DNA of 64,000 nucleotides from Lachnospiraceae bacterium UBA7086 (GTDB lineage Bacteria; Bacillota; Clostridia; Lachnospirales; Lachnospiraceae). Shown piece after piece: positions 1-8,249 of this stretch (position 1 is the first letter of the stretch; the number at the start of each line of letters is the position of its first letter). The notes below the pieces were generated by a model. The model was not told where the DNA came from, searched no databases, and saw only the letters and a list, made by a program, of their open reading frames with translations. The stretch lies in NCBI GenBank assembly GCA_002492525.1, contig DKZA01000008.1, positions 62,001 to 126,000 of the forward strand. The letters are read 5' to 3'. The position numbers and the translations under genes are program-made.

Positions 1-106
1 CCCATTTTACGATATTACCATTGGGCACTCTGATCGTATCCTGATAGTAATCTATAATGGCTCCCTTTTGAACCAATTCTCTTCCCAGTCTTTCATAATG
101 ATCCAT
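1..106 (-). CDS. NUDIX hydrolase, N-terminal fragment (ADP-ribose pyrophosphatase-like)
   Basis: The first 35 codons of a gene that runs off the left edge. The start ATG is at 104-106, with AAAGGA about 8 nt upstream. The peptide begins MDHYERLGRELVQKG and continues into a segment with IRVPNGNIVKW. This matches the N-terminus of NUDIX-type ADP-ribose pyrophosphatases common in Clostridia, where it precedes the NUDIX box. The catalytic box itself lies outside the window, so the family is inferred from the N-terminal segment only. Confidence 0.6.
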   Translation of the reverse strand, partial: MDHYERLGRELVQKGAIIDYYQDTIRVPNGNIVKW

Positions 107-140
107 TGTCTTGTCCTTTCCTCTCCGCTTTGCCGCTATA

Positions 141-1424
141 TCATGCCTGCAACAGCTTCTCCACACTGACTAATTTCACACAAAGTACAAATACATCTGT
201 GGCCGCCGCCATCTCCTCCGAAGTCGGGAAGGTAGGCGCGATGCGGATATTGCTGTCTTTAGGATCTTTCCCATAAGGGAAGGTGGCGCCTGCTCCCGTG
301 AGAACAACCCCTGCCTCCTTACACTTCTCCACAATGGCTTTCGCACAGCCCTCCATCGCATCAAAGGAAATAAAATATCCGCCGAGCGGTCTGGTCCACT
401 CTCCGATCCCAAGACCTCCCAGCTCTCTATCCAGCACGGATAACACTGCCTCAAACTTAGGACGAAGGATGTCCGCGTGTTTCTTCATATGAGCCATCAT
501 GCCTTCCAGATTTTTAAAATATCTGGCATGGCGAAGCTGATTGACCTTATCATATCCAATGGTCTGTAAAGTGAGCGTTTTCTTGATATCCGCCAGATTA
601 GCCTGGGAAGAAGCCATCGCTGCAATACCGCTTCCGGAAAAAGTAATCTTGGAAGTAGAACAGAATTCATAAACCATATCCGGGTTTCCGGCCTTCTCGC
701 ACTCACTCAGGATCTCCAGGATCTGATCCTGCTTATCTTCATATAAATGATGGATTGCATAGGCATTATCCCAATAAATCCTAAAATCCTCTGCCGCCGG
801 TTTTAATGCAGCAAATCGCCTCACAGTCTCATCCGAATAAGAAATTCCCTGCGGATTAGAATATTTGGGTACACACCAGATGCCTTTTACCGCCGGATCC
901 TCATTCACATATTTTTCTACCAGATCCATATCCGGGCCGTTCGGTGTCATAGGAATTAAAATCATCTCAATCCCAAAATGCTGTGTGATAGCAAAATGTC
1001 TGTCATATCCAGGCACCGGGCATAAGAACTTTACCTGATCTAATTTACACCAGGGGGTAGAACCCATTACTCCATGGGTCACAGAACGGGAAATGGTATC
1101 ATACATAATCGACAGACTCGAATTACCGTACACGATCACATTTTCTGCAGGAACACTCATCACATCCGCCAACAAATGCTTTGCCTCTATAATACCATCC
1201 ATCAAGCCATAATTTCTGGTATCCACACCATCCATAGTCATCATATCAGAATCGGAGTTTAGGACATCCATAAGTCCCATGGTCATGTCAAGCTGAGCAG
1301 GGGTAGGCTTGCCTCTGGACATATCAAGTTTTAGTCCCATCCCCTTGGCATTTTCAAATTGTTTCGTCAGTTCTTCCTTCTGCTGTGTAAGTTCTTCCTT
1401 ACTCATCTCTCTGTACGGTTTCAT
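141..1424 (-). CDS. PLP-dependent aminotransferase (aspartate aminotransferase-like, class I/II)
   Basis: A 427-residue fold-type I aminotransferase of the group annotated as aspartate aminotransferase-like (PF12897 type), expected to transfer amino groups between amino acids and 2-oxo acids using PLP. Visible landmarks are YGNSSLSIMYD near 99-109 (phosphate region), YWDNAY at 217-222 (PLP-ring contacts) and STSKITFSG around K259, the predicted Schiff-base lysine. The ATG at 1424 is chosen because GGAGG lies 5 nt upstream; an upstream in-frame ATG overlaps that ribosome-binding site and lacks its own. It is monocistronic, with its own promoter and a palindromic operator-like site upstream. 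The exact substrate cannot be read from sequence. Confidence 0.9.
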   Translation of the reverse strand: MKPYREMSKEELTQQKEELTKQFENAKGMGLKLDMSRGKPTPAQLDMTMGLMDVLNSDSDMMTMDGVDTRNYGLMDGIIEAKHLLADVMSVPAENVIVYGNSSLSIMYDTISRSVTHGVMGSTPWCKLDQVKFLCPVPGYDRHFAITQHFGIEMILIPMTPNGPDMDLVEKYVNEDPAVKGIWCVPKYSNPQGISYSDETVRRFAALKPAAEDFRIYWDNAYAIHHLYEDKQDQILEILSECEKAGNPDMVYEFCSTSKITFSGSGIAAMASSQANLADIKKTLTLQTIGYDKVNQLRHARYFKNLEGMMAHMKKHADILRPKFEAVLSVLDRELGGLGIGEWTRPLGGYFISFDAMEGCAKAIVEKCKEAGVVLTGAGATFPYGKDPKDSNIRIAPTFPTSEEMAAATDVFVLCVKLVSVEKLLQA

Positions 1425-1448
1425 AGTGTCCTCCATAATAATTGAATA

Positions 1449-1460
1449 ATTGTATACAAT
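1449..1460. promoter_or_regulatory. 12-bp perfect palindrome, candidate operator for the aminotransferase
   Basis: ATTGTATACAAT is a perfect inverted repeat lying between the predicted -10 element (1476-1481) and the ribosome-binding site of the aminotransferase gene. GTATAC-centred palindromes are typical GntR-family operators. Position and symmetry suggest a roadblock-type repressor site, but no regulator gene is nearby. Confidence 0.4.
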
Positions 1461-1475
1461 CATACACTGCTAATC

Positions 1476-1504
1476 ATTCTACTACAGTTTCAACAATTTC
1501 ACAA
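1476..1504 (-). promoter_or_regulatory. Sigma-A-type promoter for the aminotransferase gene
   Basis: On the minus strand, TTGTGA (1499-1504) and TAGAAT (1476-1481) are separated by exactly 17 bp. This would give a leader of about 45 nt that contains the ATTGTATACAAT palindrome. The rest of the 1425-1746 gap holds this promoter, the palindrome and the rny terminator; I see no gene in it. Confidence 0.55.
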
Positions 1505-1677
1505 GTATACAGAAAGGATAATTTTATTTATGAAACCGGCGTGATTTATAGTAAAACTGTACAGAAGCACTATCAGGGAAATTTCTCCTGGCCGTAGGAA
1601 AAAACGGAGAAAATCTTATTTTCCCAGTATATATCCTGCGCCACCACATAAAGCAATGATGGTAAGCAATACTTCAT

Positions 1678-1727
1678 AAAAAATAAGGAAAGTCTTGAAA
1701 ACGCTACATTCTCAATACTTTCCTTAT
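1678..1727 (-). terminator. Rho-independent terminator of rny
   Basis: Perfect 11-bp inverted repeat (ATAAGGAAAGT at 1683-1693 and its complement at 1717-1727) with a 23-nt loop, followed on the minus strand by a short U-rich run. It sits about 20 nt downstream of the rny stop codon. Confidence 0.65.
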
Positions 1728-1746
1728 CCTGTTTTTCTACACTACG

Positions 1747-3294
1747 CTATTTGGCATAATCAACGACACGGCTCTCACGGATCACATTCACCTTAATCTG
1801 TCCGGGATATTCCAATTCAGCCTCAATCTGCTTGGAAATATCTCTTGCAAGTAATACCATGTCAGAATCACTAATCTGTTCTGGAACTACCATAACACGA
1901 ATCTCTCTACCTGCCTGAATAGCAAAAGATTTGTCAACACCTTTGAAATTGTTTGTAATGTCTTCTAATTGTTTTAGTCTTGTTGTATATGTTTCTAATG
2001 TCTCTCTTCTCGCACCCGGTCTCGCCGCAGAAATCGTATCTGCCGCCTGTACAATACACGCAATTAACGACTGCGCTTCCACATCACCATGATGGGATTC
2101 TACCGCATTGATAACAATCGGACCCTCTTTATATTTCCGGCAGAGTTCAACGCCCAGCTGGATATGTGATCCTTCCATCTCATGATCCACAGCTTTACCA
2201 ATATCATGCAGTAGACCCGCGCGTTTTGCCATTCTGACATCCAGTCCCATCTCCGCCGCAAGCAGACCGGACAGCTGTGCCACTTCAATAGAATGTTTTA
2301 ATGCGTTCTGACCATAACTGGTTCTAAACTTCATCTTACCGAGCAGTCTGACAAGTTCAGGGTGGATACCATGTACACCGACCTCGAGGGTGGCTGCTTC
2401 ACCTTCCTCTTTGATCATGACTTCCACTTCTTTCTGTGCCTTCTCGACCATCTCTTCAATTCTTGCCGGATGAATCCGCCCGTCCACAATCAGTTTTTCG
2501 AGGGCAATTCTTGCGACTTCCCTGCGGATCGGATCGAATCCTGATAAAATGACTGCCTCCGGCGTATCATCAATAATCAGGTCAACACCTGTCATGGTCT
2601 CAAGTGTTCTAATATTACGACCCTCTCTACCGATAATCCTGCCCTTCATTTCATCGTTAGGAAGCTGTACCACGGATATGGTGGTTTCGGATACATGATC
2701 TGCGGCACATTTTTGTATTGCTGTAACCACATACTCCTTCGCCTTCTTGTCCGCCTCTTCCTTCGCTCTGCTCTCCATTTCCTTAATCATGACAGCAGTT
2801 TCATGTTTCACTTCATCTTCAACAATTTTCAACAAATAATCTTTTGCTTGTTCGGAGGTTAAACCTGAGATTCGTTCTAGTTCCTGTAATCTTTGCTCGT
2901 TCAGCTTGGAAATTTCCTCACGCTGTTTGGCTAGAGCTTCTTCCCTCTGTGCCAGACTTGCTTCCTTTTTCTCAATAGCATCCGCTTTCTTATCGATGTT
3001 CTCTTCTTTCTGCTGAATACGACGTTCATAACGTTGTGCCTCGGCACGACGCTCCTTGATTTCTTTGTCTAGCTCATTCTTGGTTCGAATGGACTCTTCC
3101 TTGACTTCAAGCAGCGATTCCCGCTTCTTCGTCTCCGCAGTTTTGAGAGCTTCGTCAATAATCTCCCTGGCTTTTTCGTCCGCATTGCCCAGTTTTGCTT
3201 CCACAACTTTCTTGCGATAATTAACGGCTGTTAAAGCAGATACCGGAATAGCGACAACCAGTGTGATGACTACTGCTACCACAACTTGCCACAT
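1747..3294 (-). CDS. rny: Ribonuclease Y
   Basis: Membrane-anchored endoribonuclease that initiates mRNA decay in Firmicutes. All hallmark parts are present in 515 residues: an N-terminal transmembrane anchor (about 3-22), a long charged coiled coil (about 28-190), a KH domain with GRIIGREGRNIRTLE at 218-232, and an HD domain with LLHDIGKAVD (H363, D364). The length is normal for the family. The start ATG has AAGGAGG about 10 nt upstream. It lies downstream of recA-recX, as in many Firmicutes, but has its own upstream gap and terminator. The gap upstream carries the same TTGTACA-containing 9-mer twice (about 3323 and 3357), which could provide -10 elements. Confidence 0.97.
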   Translation of the reverse strand: MWQVVVAVVITLVVAIPVSALTAVNYRKKVVEAKLGNADEKAREIIDEALKTAETKKRESLLEVKEESIRTKNELDKEIKERRAEAQRYERRIQQKEENIDKKADAIEKKEASLAQREEALAKQREEISKLNEQRLQELERISGLTSEQAKDYLLKIVEDEVKHETAVMIKEMESRAKEEADKKAKEYVVTAIQKCAADHVSETTISVVQLPNDEMKGRIIGREGRNIRTLETMTGVDLIIDDTPEAVILSGFDPIRREVARIALEKLIVDGRIHPARIEEMVEKAQKEVEVMIKEEGEAATLEVGVHGIHPELVRLLGKMKFRTSYGQNALKHSIEVAQLSGLLAAEMGLDVRMAKRAGLLHDIGKAVDHEMEGSHIQLGVELCRKYKEGPIVINAVESHHGDVEAQSLIACIVQAADTISAARPGARRETLETYTTRLKQLEDITNNFKGVDKSFAIQAGREIRVMVVPEQISDSDMVLLARDISKQIEAELEYPGQIKVNVIRESRVVDYAK

Positions 3295-3409
3295 TACAGG
3301 AGCACCTCCTTATTAAATTTTCATTGTACATCATCTAATCTATTGTCGGACATTTCCATTGTACAAATGACAACATCCCGATAGTTAGCAAAACTACAAC
3401 AAAATAATT

Positions 3410-4039
3410 CTATAATGAATTTGATGTTATGTCAAGCAAAAGTGCTCTATTGATTGCGTCTGTGTGAAACCCCTTTCGGTAAAGAAACCCATACATTCTT
3501 TGTTTATCCTGGCTGGAAGCCGTATGGGCATCATATTTTTTCTTCTCCAAAAGCCGCAGAATCATCGTTGTCTCATCCTGTTCTGCTCCTGTCTGCTCAA
3601 GTGCATCAAATGCGGCAGCTATGATATCTTTATTGATTCCCTTCCGCATCAGATCCTGTTCCATGCGCATCCTGCTCTTATTCTCCAGATGATAGGTAAT
3701 AAAATCCTTTGCATAACGCAGATCGTCCACATAACCGTAAGACGCTGCATAGGCAATCGCCTCTTCAATACAGTCCGAAGGATAGTCACTCTGTCTGAGT
3801 TTTTCCCGCAGCTGTCCACTGGTATAATCTCTGGATTCCAAAAGATTCAAAACTCTCTTTTTCGCTCTTTGGGGAAGAAGCTGCGTCATAATCTGCCGAT
3901 AACATTCCTCAGAAATCTCTTTATTCTCTTCGATTTCGAAATCCCGCAATTCCCCTTTATAAAGTATGAAAGCAAGCTGTCCATCCACATAGACCTTATA
4001 GCGCGACCGGGAGATTCCTGTCATCTGTGTTACAATCAT
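3410..4039 (-). CDS. recX: Regulatory protein RecX
   Basis: Small modulator that binds RecA filaments and inhibits recombinase activity. The 209-residue product has the helical-repeat composition of RecX, with motifs such as LLESRDYTSGQLREKL and YGYVDDLRYAKDF typical of the family. It lies 71 bp downstream of recA on the same strand and so is probably co-expressed under LexA control. Two starts are possible: a GTG at 4051, which overlaps GGAG and so lacks SD spacing, or the ATG at 4039, which gives MIVTQMTGISRSRYKVY and has GGAG 11 nt upstream. The ATG fits family alignments better. Confidence 0.93.
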   Translation of the reverse strand: MIVTQMTGISRSRYKVYVDGQLAFILYKGELRDFEIEENKEISEECYRQIMTQLLPQRAKKRVLNLLESRDYTSGQLREKLRQSDYPSDCIEEAIAYAASYGYVDDLRYAKDFITYHLENKSRMRMEQDLMRKGINKDIIAAAFDALEQTGAEQDETTMILRLLEKKKYDAHTASSQDKQRMYGFLYRKGFHTDAINRALLLDITSNSL

Positions 4040-4110
4040 AATTATTTTCACTCCGGAACATTGTTTTGCTCATATTTGTTTCTATGCCTGCCGCATACCT
4101 GCCACAAAAT

Positions 4111-5187
4111 CTATTTTTCCGCTCCGGCAGTTTCTTTTTTCCCTTTTCCATCTTCCTTAGAAGCTTTTTCCGTTGGTGCCGGTACAGAATCTGTATCCAT
4201 ATTAAACAATTCCCTTACTTTACGCTCCACCTCACTGCACATTTCCGGGTTATCCCGCAGATACTGCTTTGCGTTCTCCCTTCCCTGCCCGATCTTATTT
4301 CCCTCATAAGCATACCAGGCACCGCTCTTATTAATGATATTATTTTCCGCCGCCAGATCAAGAATATCTCCCACCGTAGATATGCCTTCTCCGAACATAA
4401 TATCAAATTCCGCTTCTTTAAACGGCGGCGCAATCTTATTCTTGACAACCTTCACTCTGGTTCTGTTACCGATTACTTCTCCGCCCTGTTTCAATGCTTC
4501 AATTCTTCTGACATCAAGTCGCACTGAAGAATAGAATTTCAACGCACGACCGCCTGTAGTCGTTTCCGGATTCCCGAACATAACGCCTACTTTTTCACGC
4601 AGCTGGTTGATAAAAATAACAGTACAATTTGATTTGCTGATAACCGCTGTCAGTTTACGAAGCGCCTGTGACATCAATCTCGCCTGCAAGCCCACATGGC
4701 TGTCTCCCATATCACCGTCAATTTCCGCTTTAGGCACAAGCGCCGCAACAGAGTCCACCACAATGATATCCACCGCACCGGAGCGAACCATAGTCTCCGT
4801 AATCTCCAGCGCCTGCTCTCCACAGTCGGGCTGTGAAATATAAAGGTTATCGATGTCTACCCCAATATTTTTTGCATAGACAGGGTCCAGCGCATGCTCC
4901 GCATCAATAAAACCGGCAATGCCGCCCCTCTTTTGTACTTCTGCGATCATATGTAAGGTAACGGTTGTCTTACCACTGGATTCCGGACCATATATCTCAA
5001 CAATTCTGCCCTTTGGAATCCCGCCAAGACCCAATGCAATATCCAGACTTAAAGATCCTGTGGGGATTGTTTCCACATTCATCTGTACAGAAGGATCCCC
5101 CAGCTTCATAACAGCACCCTTACCGAACTGTCTCTCTATCTGCCCTAAAGCCGCGTCTAATGCTTTTAATTTCTCATCTCTTTCCAT
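4111..5187 (-). CDS. recA: Recombinase RecA
   Basis: DNA-dependent ATPase that catalyses strand exchange and triggers LexA autocleavage. The 358-residue protein carries Walker A GPESSGKTT at 67-75, Walker B DIIVVDSVAAL near 140-150, the L2-loop region NPETTTGGRALKFY, and an alanine/glutamate/lysine-rich C-terminal tail. Length is normal. AGGAG sits 8 nt before the ATG. Upstream is a sigma-A promoter overlapped by one LexA box and followed by another, so SOS regulation is visible directly. Downstream is recX. Confidence 0.99.
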   Translation of the reverse strand: MERDEKLKALDAALGQIERQFGKGAVMKLGDPSVQMNVETIPTGSLSLDIALGLGGIPKGRIVEIYGPESSGKTTVTLHMIAEVQKRGGIAGFIDAEHALDPVYAKNIGVDIDNLYISQPDCGEQALEITETMVRSGAVDIIVVDSVAALVPKAEIDGDMGDSHVGLQARLMSQALRKLTAVISKSNCTVIFINQLREKVGVMFGNPETTTGGRALKFYSSVRLDVRRIEALKQGGEVIGNRTRVKVVKNKIAPPFKEAEFDIMFGEGISTVGDILDLAAENNIINKSGAWYAYEGNKIGQGRENAKQYLRDNPEMCSEVERKVRELFNMDTDSVPAPTEKASKEDGKGKKETAGAEK

Positions 5188-5209
5188 GTTCTGTTCTCCT
5201 TTTCTTATA

Positions 5210-5221
5210 GAACATCTGTTC
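5210..5221. promoter_or_regulatory. LexA (SOS) box in the recA leader
   Basis: GAACATCTGTTC is an exact match to the Firmicutes LexA/DinR core GAAC-N4-GTTC. It lies just downstream of the recA -10 element, where bound LexA would block early elongation. Confidence 0.85.
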
Positions 5222-5228
5222 TTTACAT

Positions 5229-5257
5229 AGAATAAAACAAATGTTCGATTTTGTCAA
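5229..5257 (-). promoter_or_regulatory. recA promoter with a second LexA box in the spacer
   Basis: The minus strand has a perfect -35 TTGACA (5252-5257), a 17-bp spacer and -10 TATTCT (5229-5234). The spacer contains GAACATTTGTTT (5235-5246), one mismatch from GAAC-N4-GTTC. Recognition by sigma-A and LexA would therefore be mutually exclusive. The remainder of the gap up to 5448 shows no gene or further site I can support. Confidence 0.85.
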
Positions 5258-5448
5258 CCTCAATTTCTATGAGGCTATCTTAGCACCTTAAATGTCCAAT
5301 AAATGACACTCTACCCTCCTTTCCTTAAAATCAAGATAATGGAAATCGTGGCGAAATGCCGGACATGCACAACAGACTCCATTTCTATAGACATCATAAG
5401 TTTAGCAAAGAATCTGCAGTTAAGCAATATCTTCCTAGCAGATTTTAT

Positions 5449-5484
5449 AAAAAAAGAAGCGATAAACCCTTACTGATTTACCGC
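5449..5484 (-). terminator. Terminator of the acidic membrane-protein gene and its upstream operon
   Basis: On the minus strand an 8-bp stem (GCGGTAAA pairing with TTTATCGC, one G-U wobble; 5477-5484 and 5459-5466) with a 10-nt loop is followed by TTCTTTTTTT. It lies 20 nt after the stop codon at 5504 and separates the long yicC operon from recA. Confidence 0.75.
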
Positions 5485-5503
5485 CCCTTTCTATTCTATC
5501 ATA

Positions 5504-6910
5504 TCAGAATACATTCAAATACTGCTCATATTCCTCATAAGTGACTGTCACCCAGCCATCTTCATAATTAAAACCAATTTCCATACCTTTCGGCGTATAA
5601 AATACAATCACATCCGAAGAATTGAAGTAACTTGTAATCTCCTGGTCTGTCATATTCGTCAGAGAGTAAATTTTTCCGTTTTGTTCATCGCTCCTGGTTC
5701 TGAATTCCACCGAAAAGTCATCGTCAATGGATAACATCTCCTCATTATCGAGAATTACCCCATTGGCCATATCTATATTGATACATTCCAGATAAGCCAG
5801 ATCATAAGTATCCGCATAGATACTCTCCTGGAATACAACGCTGAGCTTATCCTCATCCATATAAGTCACATAGCAGAAAGCAGTGGCAGAAAAATAGCTG
5901 TCCTCATTATTTTTCATATAAGGAGCATATTCTTCCTCAAAATACTCCGTTATCAGTTCCACTTCCCCATAGATTGTTTCATTAATCTTATCCAGATTCT
6001 GTACTTCTTCGCCAACTACGATAGGATAAGTCACCATAATACTGACATCCTCATCATCTGTCTCATATTCATAGAAATCAAAATCTACTTGATATGACAG
6101 ATCATACCTGATATCATCCTGGAAGGAATAATATCTATCATCCTCCTCATCATAATCATAGTCATAGTCATAATCATAGTCATAATCATCATCATAGCCA
6201 TAAAAATCATCCTCGTCATCATGATGATATTCATAGTCATCATCAAAATCATATTTATCGCTGTGTATGATTTCATCCCTATCGAAATCATTCTCATCTA
6301 TCATCTCCACAGCTCTATAAACCAACGCACAGACTGCAACGATAAATAAAAGGATAATGATGACCACAATGGTTATGATCAGGCCCGTATGTCCTTTCTT
6401 CTGAGGTGCCGCATAAGGGCTGTAGGGATTTTCTCCAAAAGGCGCAGCTCCATAAGGCGGCTGACCTCCATATCCGCCGTTTGCCTGTTGGCCGCCGTAA
6501 GGATTCGCATTATTATAAGGACTGCCGTAAGGATTCTGATTATATGTATTCTCTGCATTGTATGGGCTGCCATTATAGCCGCCGGGACCATAGACCGTTC
6601 CCTGCCGATTATAAGGGGAATTCTGATAAGATCCTGCCCCTTGTACAGGCTGGCCGCTCCCATAGGGATTGACTCCCTGAACGGTATTATAATAGGGATC
6701 ATTCGACTGTCCGCTGCCGGAAAAAAGTCCATGGGTGTCTGTCACTGCCGTATTCTGAGAAATCTCGTCTGCCGTCATCCCTGTTGTATCCAAGGACACC
6801 GCCGGCGTCGTATAGATATCTGCACTGCTTTCCGTTGTATAAGGATCCACCGGCGTATCCATCCTTTCGGCTTCCTCTCTCCTGTCATCAAAATTGCCCG
6901 GTTCACTCAT
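5504..6910 (-). CDS. Membrane protein: PGYN-rich cytoplasmic region, one TM, acidic Asp/Tyr linker, RsiV-like outer domain
   Basis: Not a named family member that I recognise with confidence. Four zones are clear in 468 residues. Residues 1-70 are a Thr/Ser/Asp-rich start. Residues 71-170 are a low-complexity Pro/Gly/Tyr/Asn/Gln region. A single transmembrane helix spans about 176-199. An extremely acidic Asp/Tyr linker follows (202-262, with alternating D-Y). The C-terminal 190 residues look like an extracytoplasmic globular domain resembling the DUF3298/DUF4163 type found in anti-sigma factor RsiV (MVTYPIVVG, INETIYGEVELI, YLECINIDMANG). GGAGG precedes the ATG by 7 nt. It sits between cinA and recA, a pair often adjacent in Firmicutes. 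The domain assignment is an inference. Confidence 0.75.
   Translation of the reverse strand: MSEPGNFDDRREEAERMDTPVDPYTTESSADIYTTPAVSLDTTGMTADEISQNTAVTDTHGLFSGSGQSNDPYYNTVQGVNPYGSGQPVQGAGSYQNSPYNRQGTVYGPGGYNGSPYNAENTYNQNPYGSPYNNANPYGGQQANGGYGGQPPYGAAPFGENPYSPYAAPQKKGHTGLIITIVVIIILLFIVAVCALVYRAVEMIDENDFDRDEIIHSDKYDFDDDYEYHHDDEDDFYGYDDDYDYDYDYDYDYDEEDDRYYSFQDDIRYDLSYQVDFDFYEYETDDEDVSIMVTYPIVVGEEVQNLDKINETIYGEVELITEYFEEEYAPYMKNNEDSYFSATAFCYVTYMDEDKLSVVFQESIYADTYDLAYLECINIDMANGVILDNEEMLSIDDDFSVEFRTRSDEQNGKIYSLTNMTDQEITSYFNSSDVIVFYTPKGMEIGFNYEDGWVTVTYEEYEQYLNVF
6151..6203 (-). repeat. Short tandem repeat encoding the (Asp-Tyr)n tract
   Basis: Imperfect hexanucleotide array of CATAAT/CATAGT units on the plus strand, read on the minus strand as alternating GAY-TAY (Asp-Tyr) codons. 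It lies inside the acidic linker of the preceding entry. Synonymous variation between units shows it is not a perfect, freshly expanded array. Confidence 0.8.
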
Positions 6911-6949
6911 TTGTCTTCCTCCATTTTATTGAAAGCGGTCTTTCTCCTG

Positions 6950-8221
6950 CTATTTCTCTTTCCCGCCAAAAGTCACTTCACTGTAATATTCCAGAATACA
7001 CTGCCGCATCAACGACAATGCCGCGGACACCGTACTCTCCCTGATTTTGAAGCGGCTGCCGCTAAAGTGGCACTCTTTCACCGTAATCTTGCCACACACA
7101 TTACATCCAATATATACAAGTCCTACCGGTTTCTCCGGCGTACCGCCGTCCGGACCGGCAATGCCAGTGGTTGAAACACATACATCTGTCTTGGCAAGCA
7201 TGGCTGCCGTCTTGGCCATCTCCCTGGCGATCTGCTCACTGACTGCGCCGTGTTTTAAAAGGAGATTTTTCTTAATCCCCAGCAGCCGGCGTTTGGATTT
7301 ATTGGAATATGTGACATAACCGGACTTAAATACCTCCGATACTCCCGGTACATTGATCAGTCTGGCAGAGAGCATCCCTCCGGTACAGGATTCTACCGTA
7401 CAGGCTGTTAATTTGTTCGCTGTAAGCAGATCCACCACTGCTTTTTCCAATGTTACCTCATCATCGGTGGTATAAACATGATTGCCAAAACGTCCCTTTA
7501 AATCCTTGATGATAGGCTTCACCAGTTTCCTGGCTTCCTTCTCGTCCTCCGCCCGGGCTGTCACTCTAAGATGTACCTCACCGGTCTTGGCATAAGTGGC
7601 AATTGTCGGATTAGACTGTGCCTCGATCAAATCCGACACCATGCTCTCCGCTTTACTTTCTCCCACGCCGCAAATTTTCACGGTCTGCGAATAGATCACG
7701 CAGGACTGCAGCCCGGAAAGATAAGGCATAACCGATGTCTCAAACATGGGAATCATTTCATTGGGAGGTCCAGGCATCAATATCACATGCTTATTATCCT
7801 GTGCCATAATGATTCCAGGTGCCGTGCCGTTGGGATTCTCCATCACAATAGCTCCTTCCGGAACCATCGCCTGTTTCCAGTTGTTGTCTGTAATCTCTAA
7901 TCCTCTCTCCTCGAAGAATTTCCGGATAACTTCCTTACTCTCTTCATGCAGATATAATTCCTTTCCAAGCGCTTTGGCTGCAACCTCCTTCGTCAAATCG
8001 TCCTGCGTCGGGCCAAGCCCCCCTGACAAAAGCAAAATATCTGCTCTGGATAAAGCAAGTTTTATGGTTTCCAAAAGCCTATCCTCATTATCACCGACCA
8101 CGTCCTGATAATAGCAGGAAAGCCCCAGTCCCGCACACTTTTCCGACAAATATGCCGCGTTCGTATTTACGATATTACCCAATAGAATTTCTGTTCCGAC
8201 TGAAATAATCTCTACCGTCAT
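6950..8221 (-). CDS. cinA: CinA family protein (molybdopterin-binding N-domain plus NMN amidase C-domain)
   Basis: The 423-residue protein has the two-domain CinA architecture. The N-terminal molybdopterin-binding-like domain begins MTVEIISVGTEILLGNIV and contains LLLSGGLGPTQDDLT. The C-terminal CinA domain contains ESCTGGMLSARL and STTGIAGPDGGTPEKPVG. The C-domain of this family deamidates nicotinamide mononucleotide; the N-domain has ADP-ribose pyrophosphatase activity in some members. ATG 8221 is chosen over the upstream TTG at 8245 because it has GGAG 4 nt upstream and gives the conserved N-terminus. It lies 28 nt after pgsA in one operon. Confidence 0.96.
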   Translation of the reverse strand: MTVEIISVGTEILLGNIVNTNAAYLSEKCAGLGLSCYYQDVVGDNEDRLLETIKLALSRADILLLSGGLGPTQDDLTKEVAAKALGKELYLHEESKEVIRKFFEERGLEITDNNWKQAMVPEGAIVMENPNGTAPGIIMAQDNKHVILMPGPPNEMIPMFETSVMPYLSGLQSCVIYSQTVKICGVGESKAESMVSDLIEAQSNPTIATYAKTGEVHLRVTARAEDEKEARKLVKPIIKDLKGRFGNHVYTTDDEVTLEKAVVDLLTANKLTACTVESCTGGMLSARLINVPGVSEVFKSGYVTYSNKSKRRLLGIKKNLLLKHGAVSEQIAREMAKTAAMLAKTDVCVSTTGIAGPDGGTPEKPVGLVYIGCNVCGKITVKECHFSGSRFKIRESTVSAALSLMRQCILEYYSEVTFGGKEK

Positions 8222-8249
8222 AGCACTCCATTTCTTTACAATCAATCAA

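Noticed and set aside
1622..1716. Short hydrophobic, glycine-containing frame on the minus strand after rny
   Set aside because: No usable start codon or ribosome-binding site, and it overlaps the rny terminator.
3464..4309. Plus-strand open frame of 281 codons
   Set aside because: Antisense shadow of recX and recA; no family features.
6389..7174. Plus-strand open frame of 261 codons rich in Ile/Arg
   Set aside because: Antisense shadow of the low-complexity gene and cinA; composition follows from the reverse of Tyr/Asn/Gly codons.
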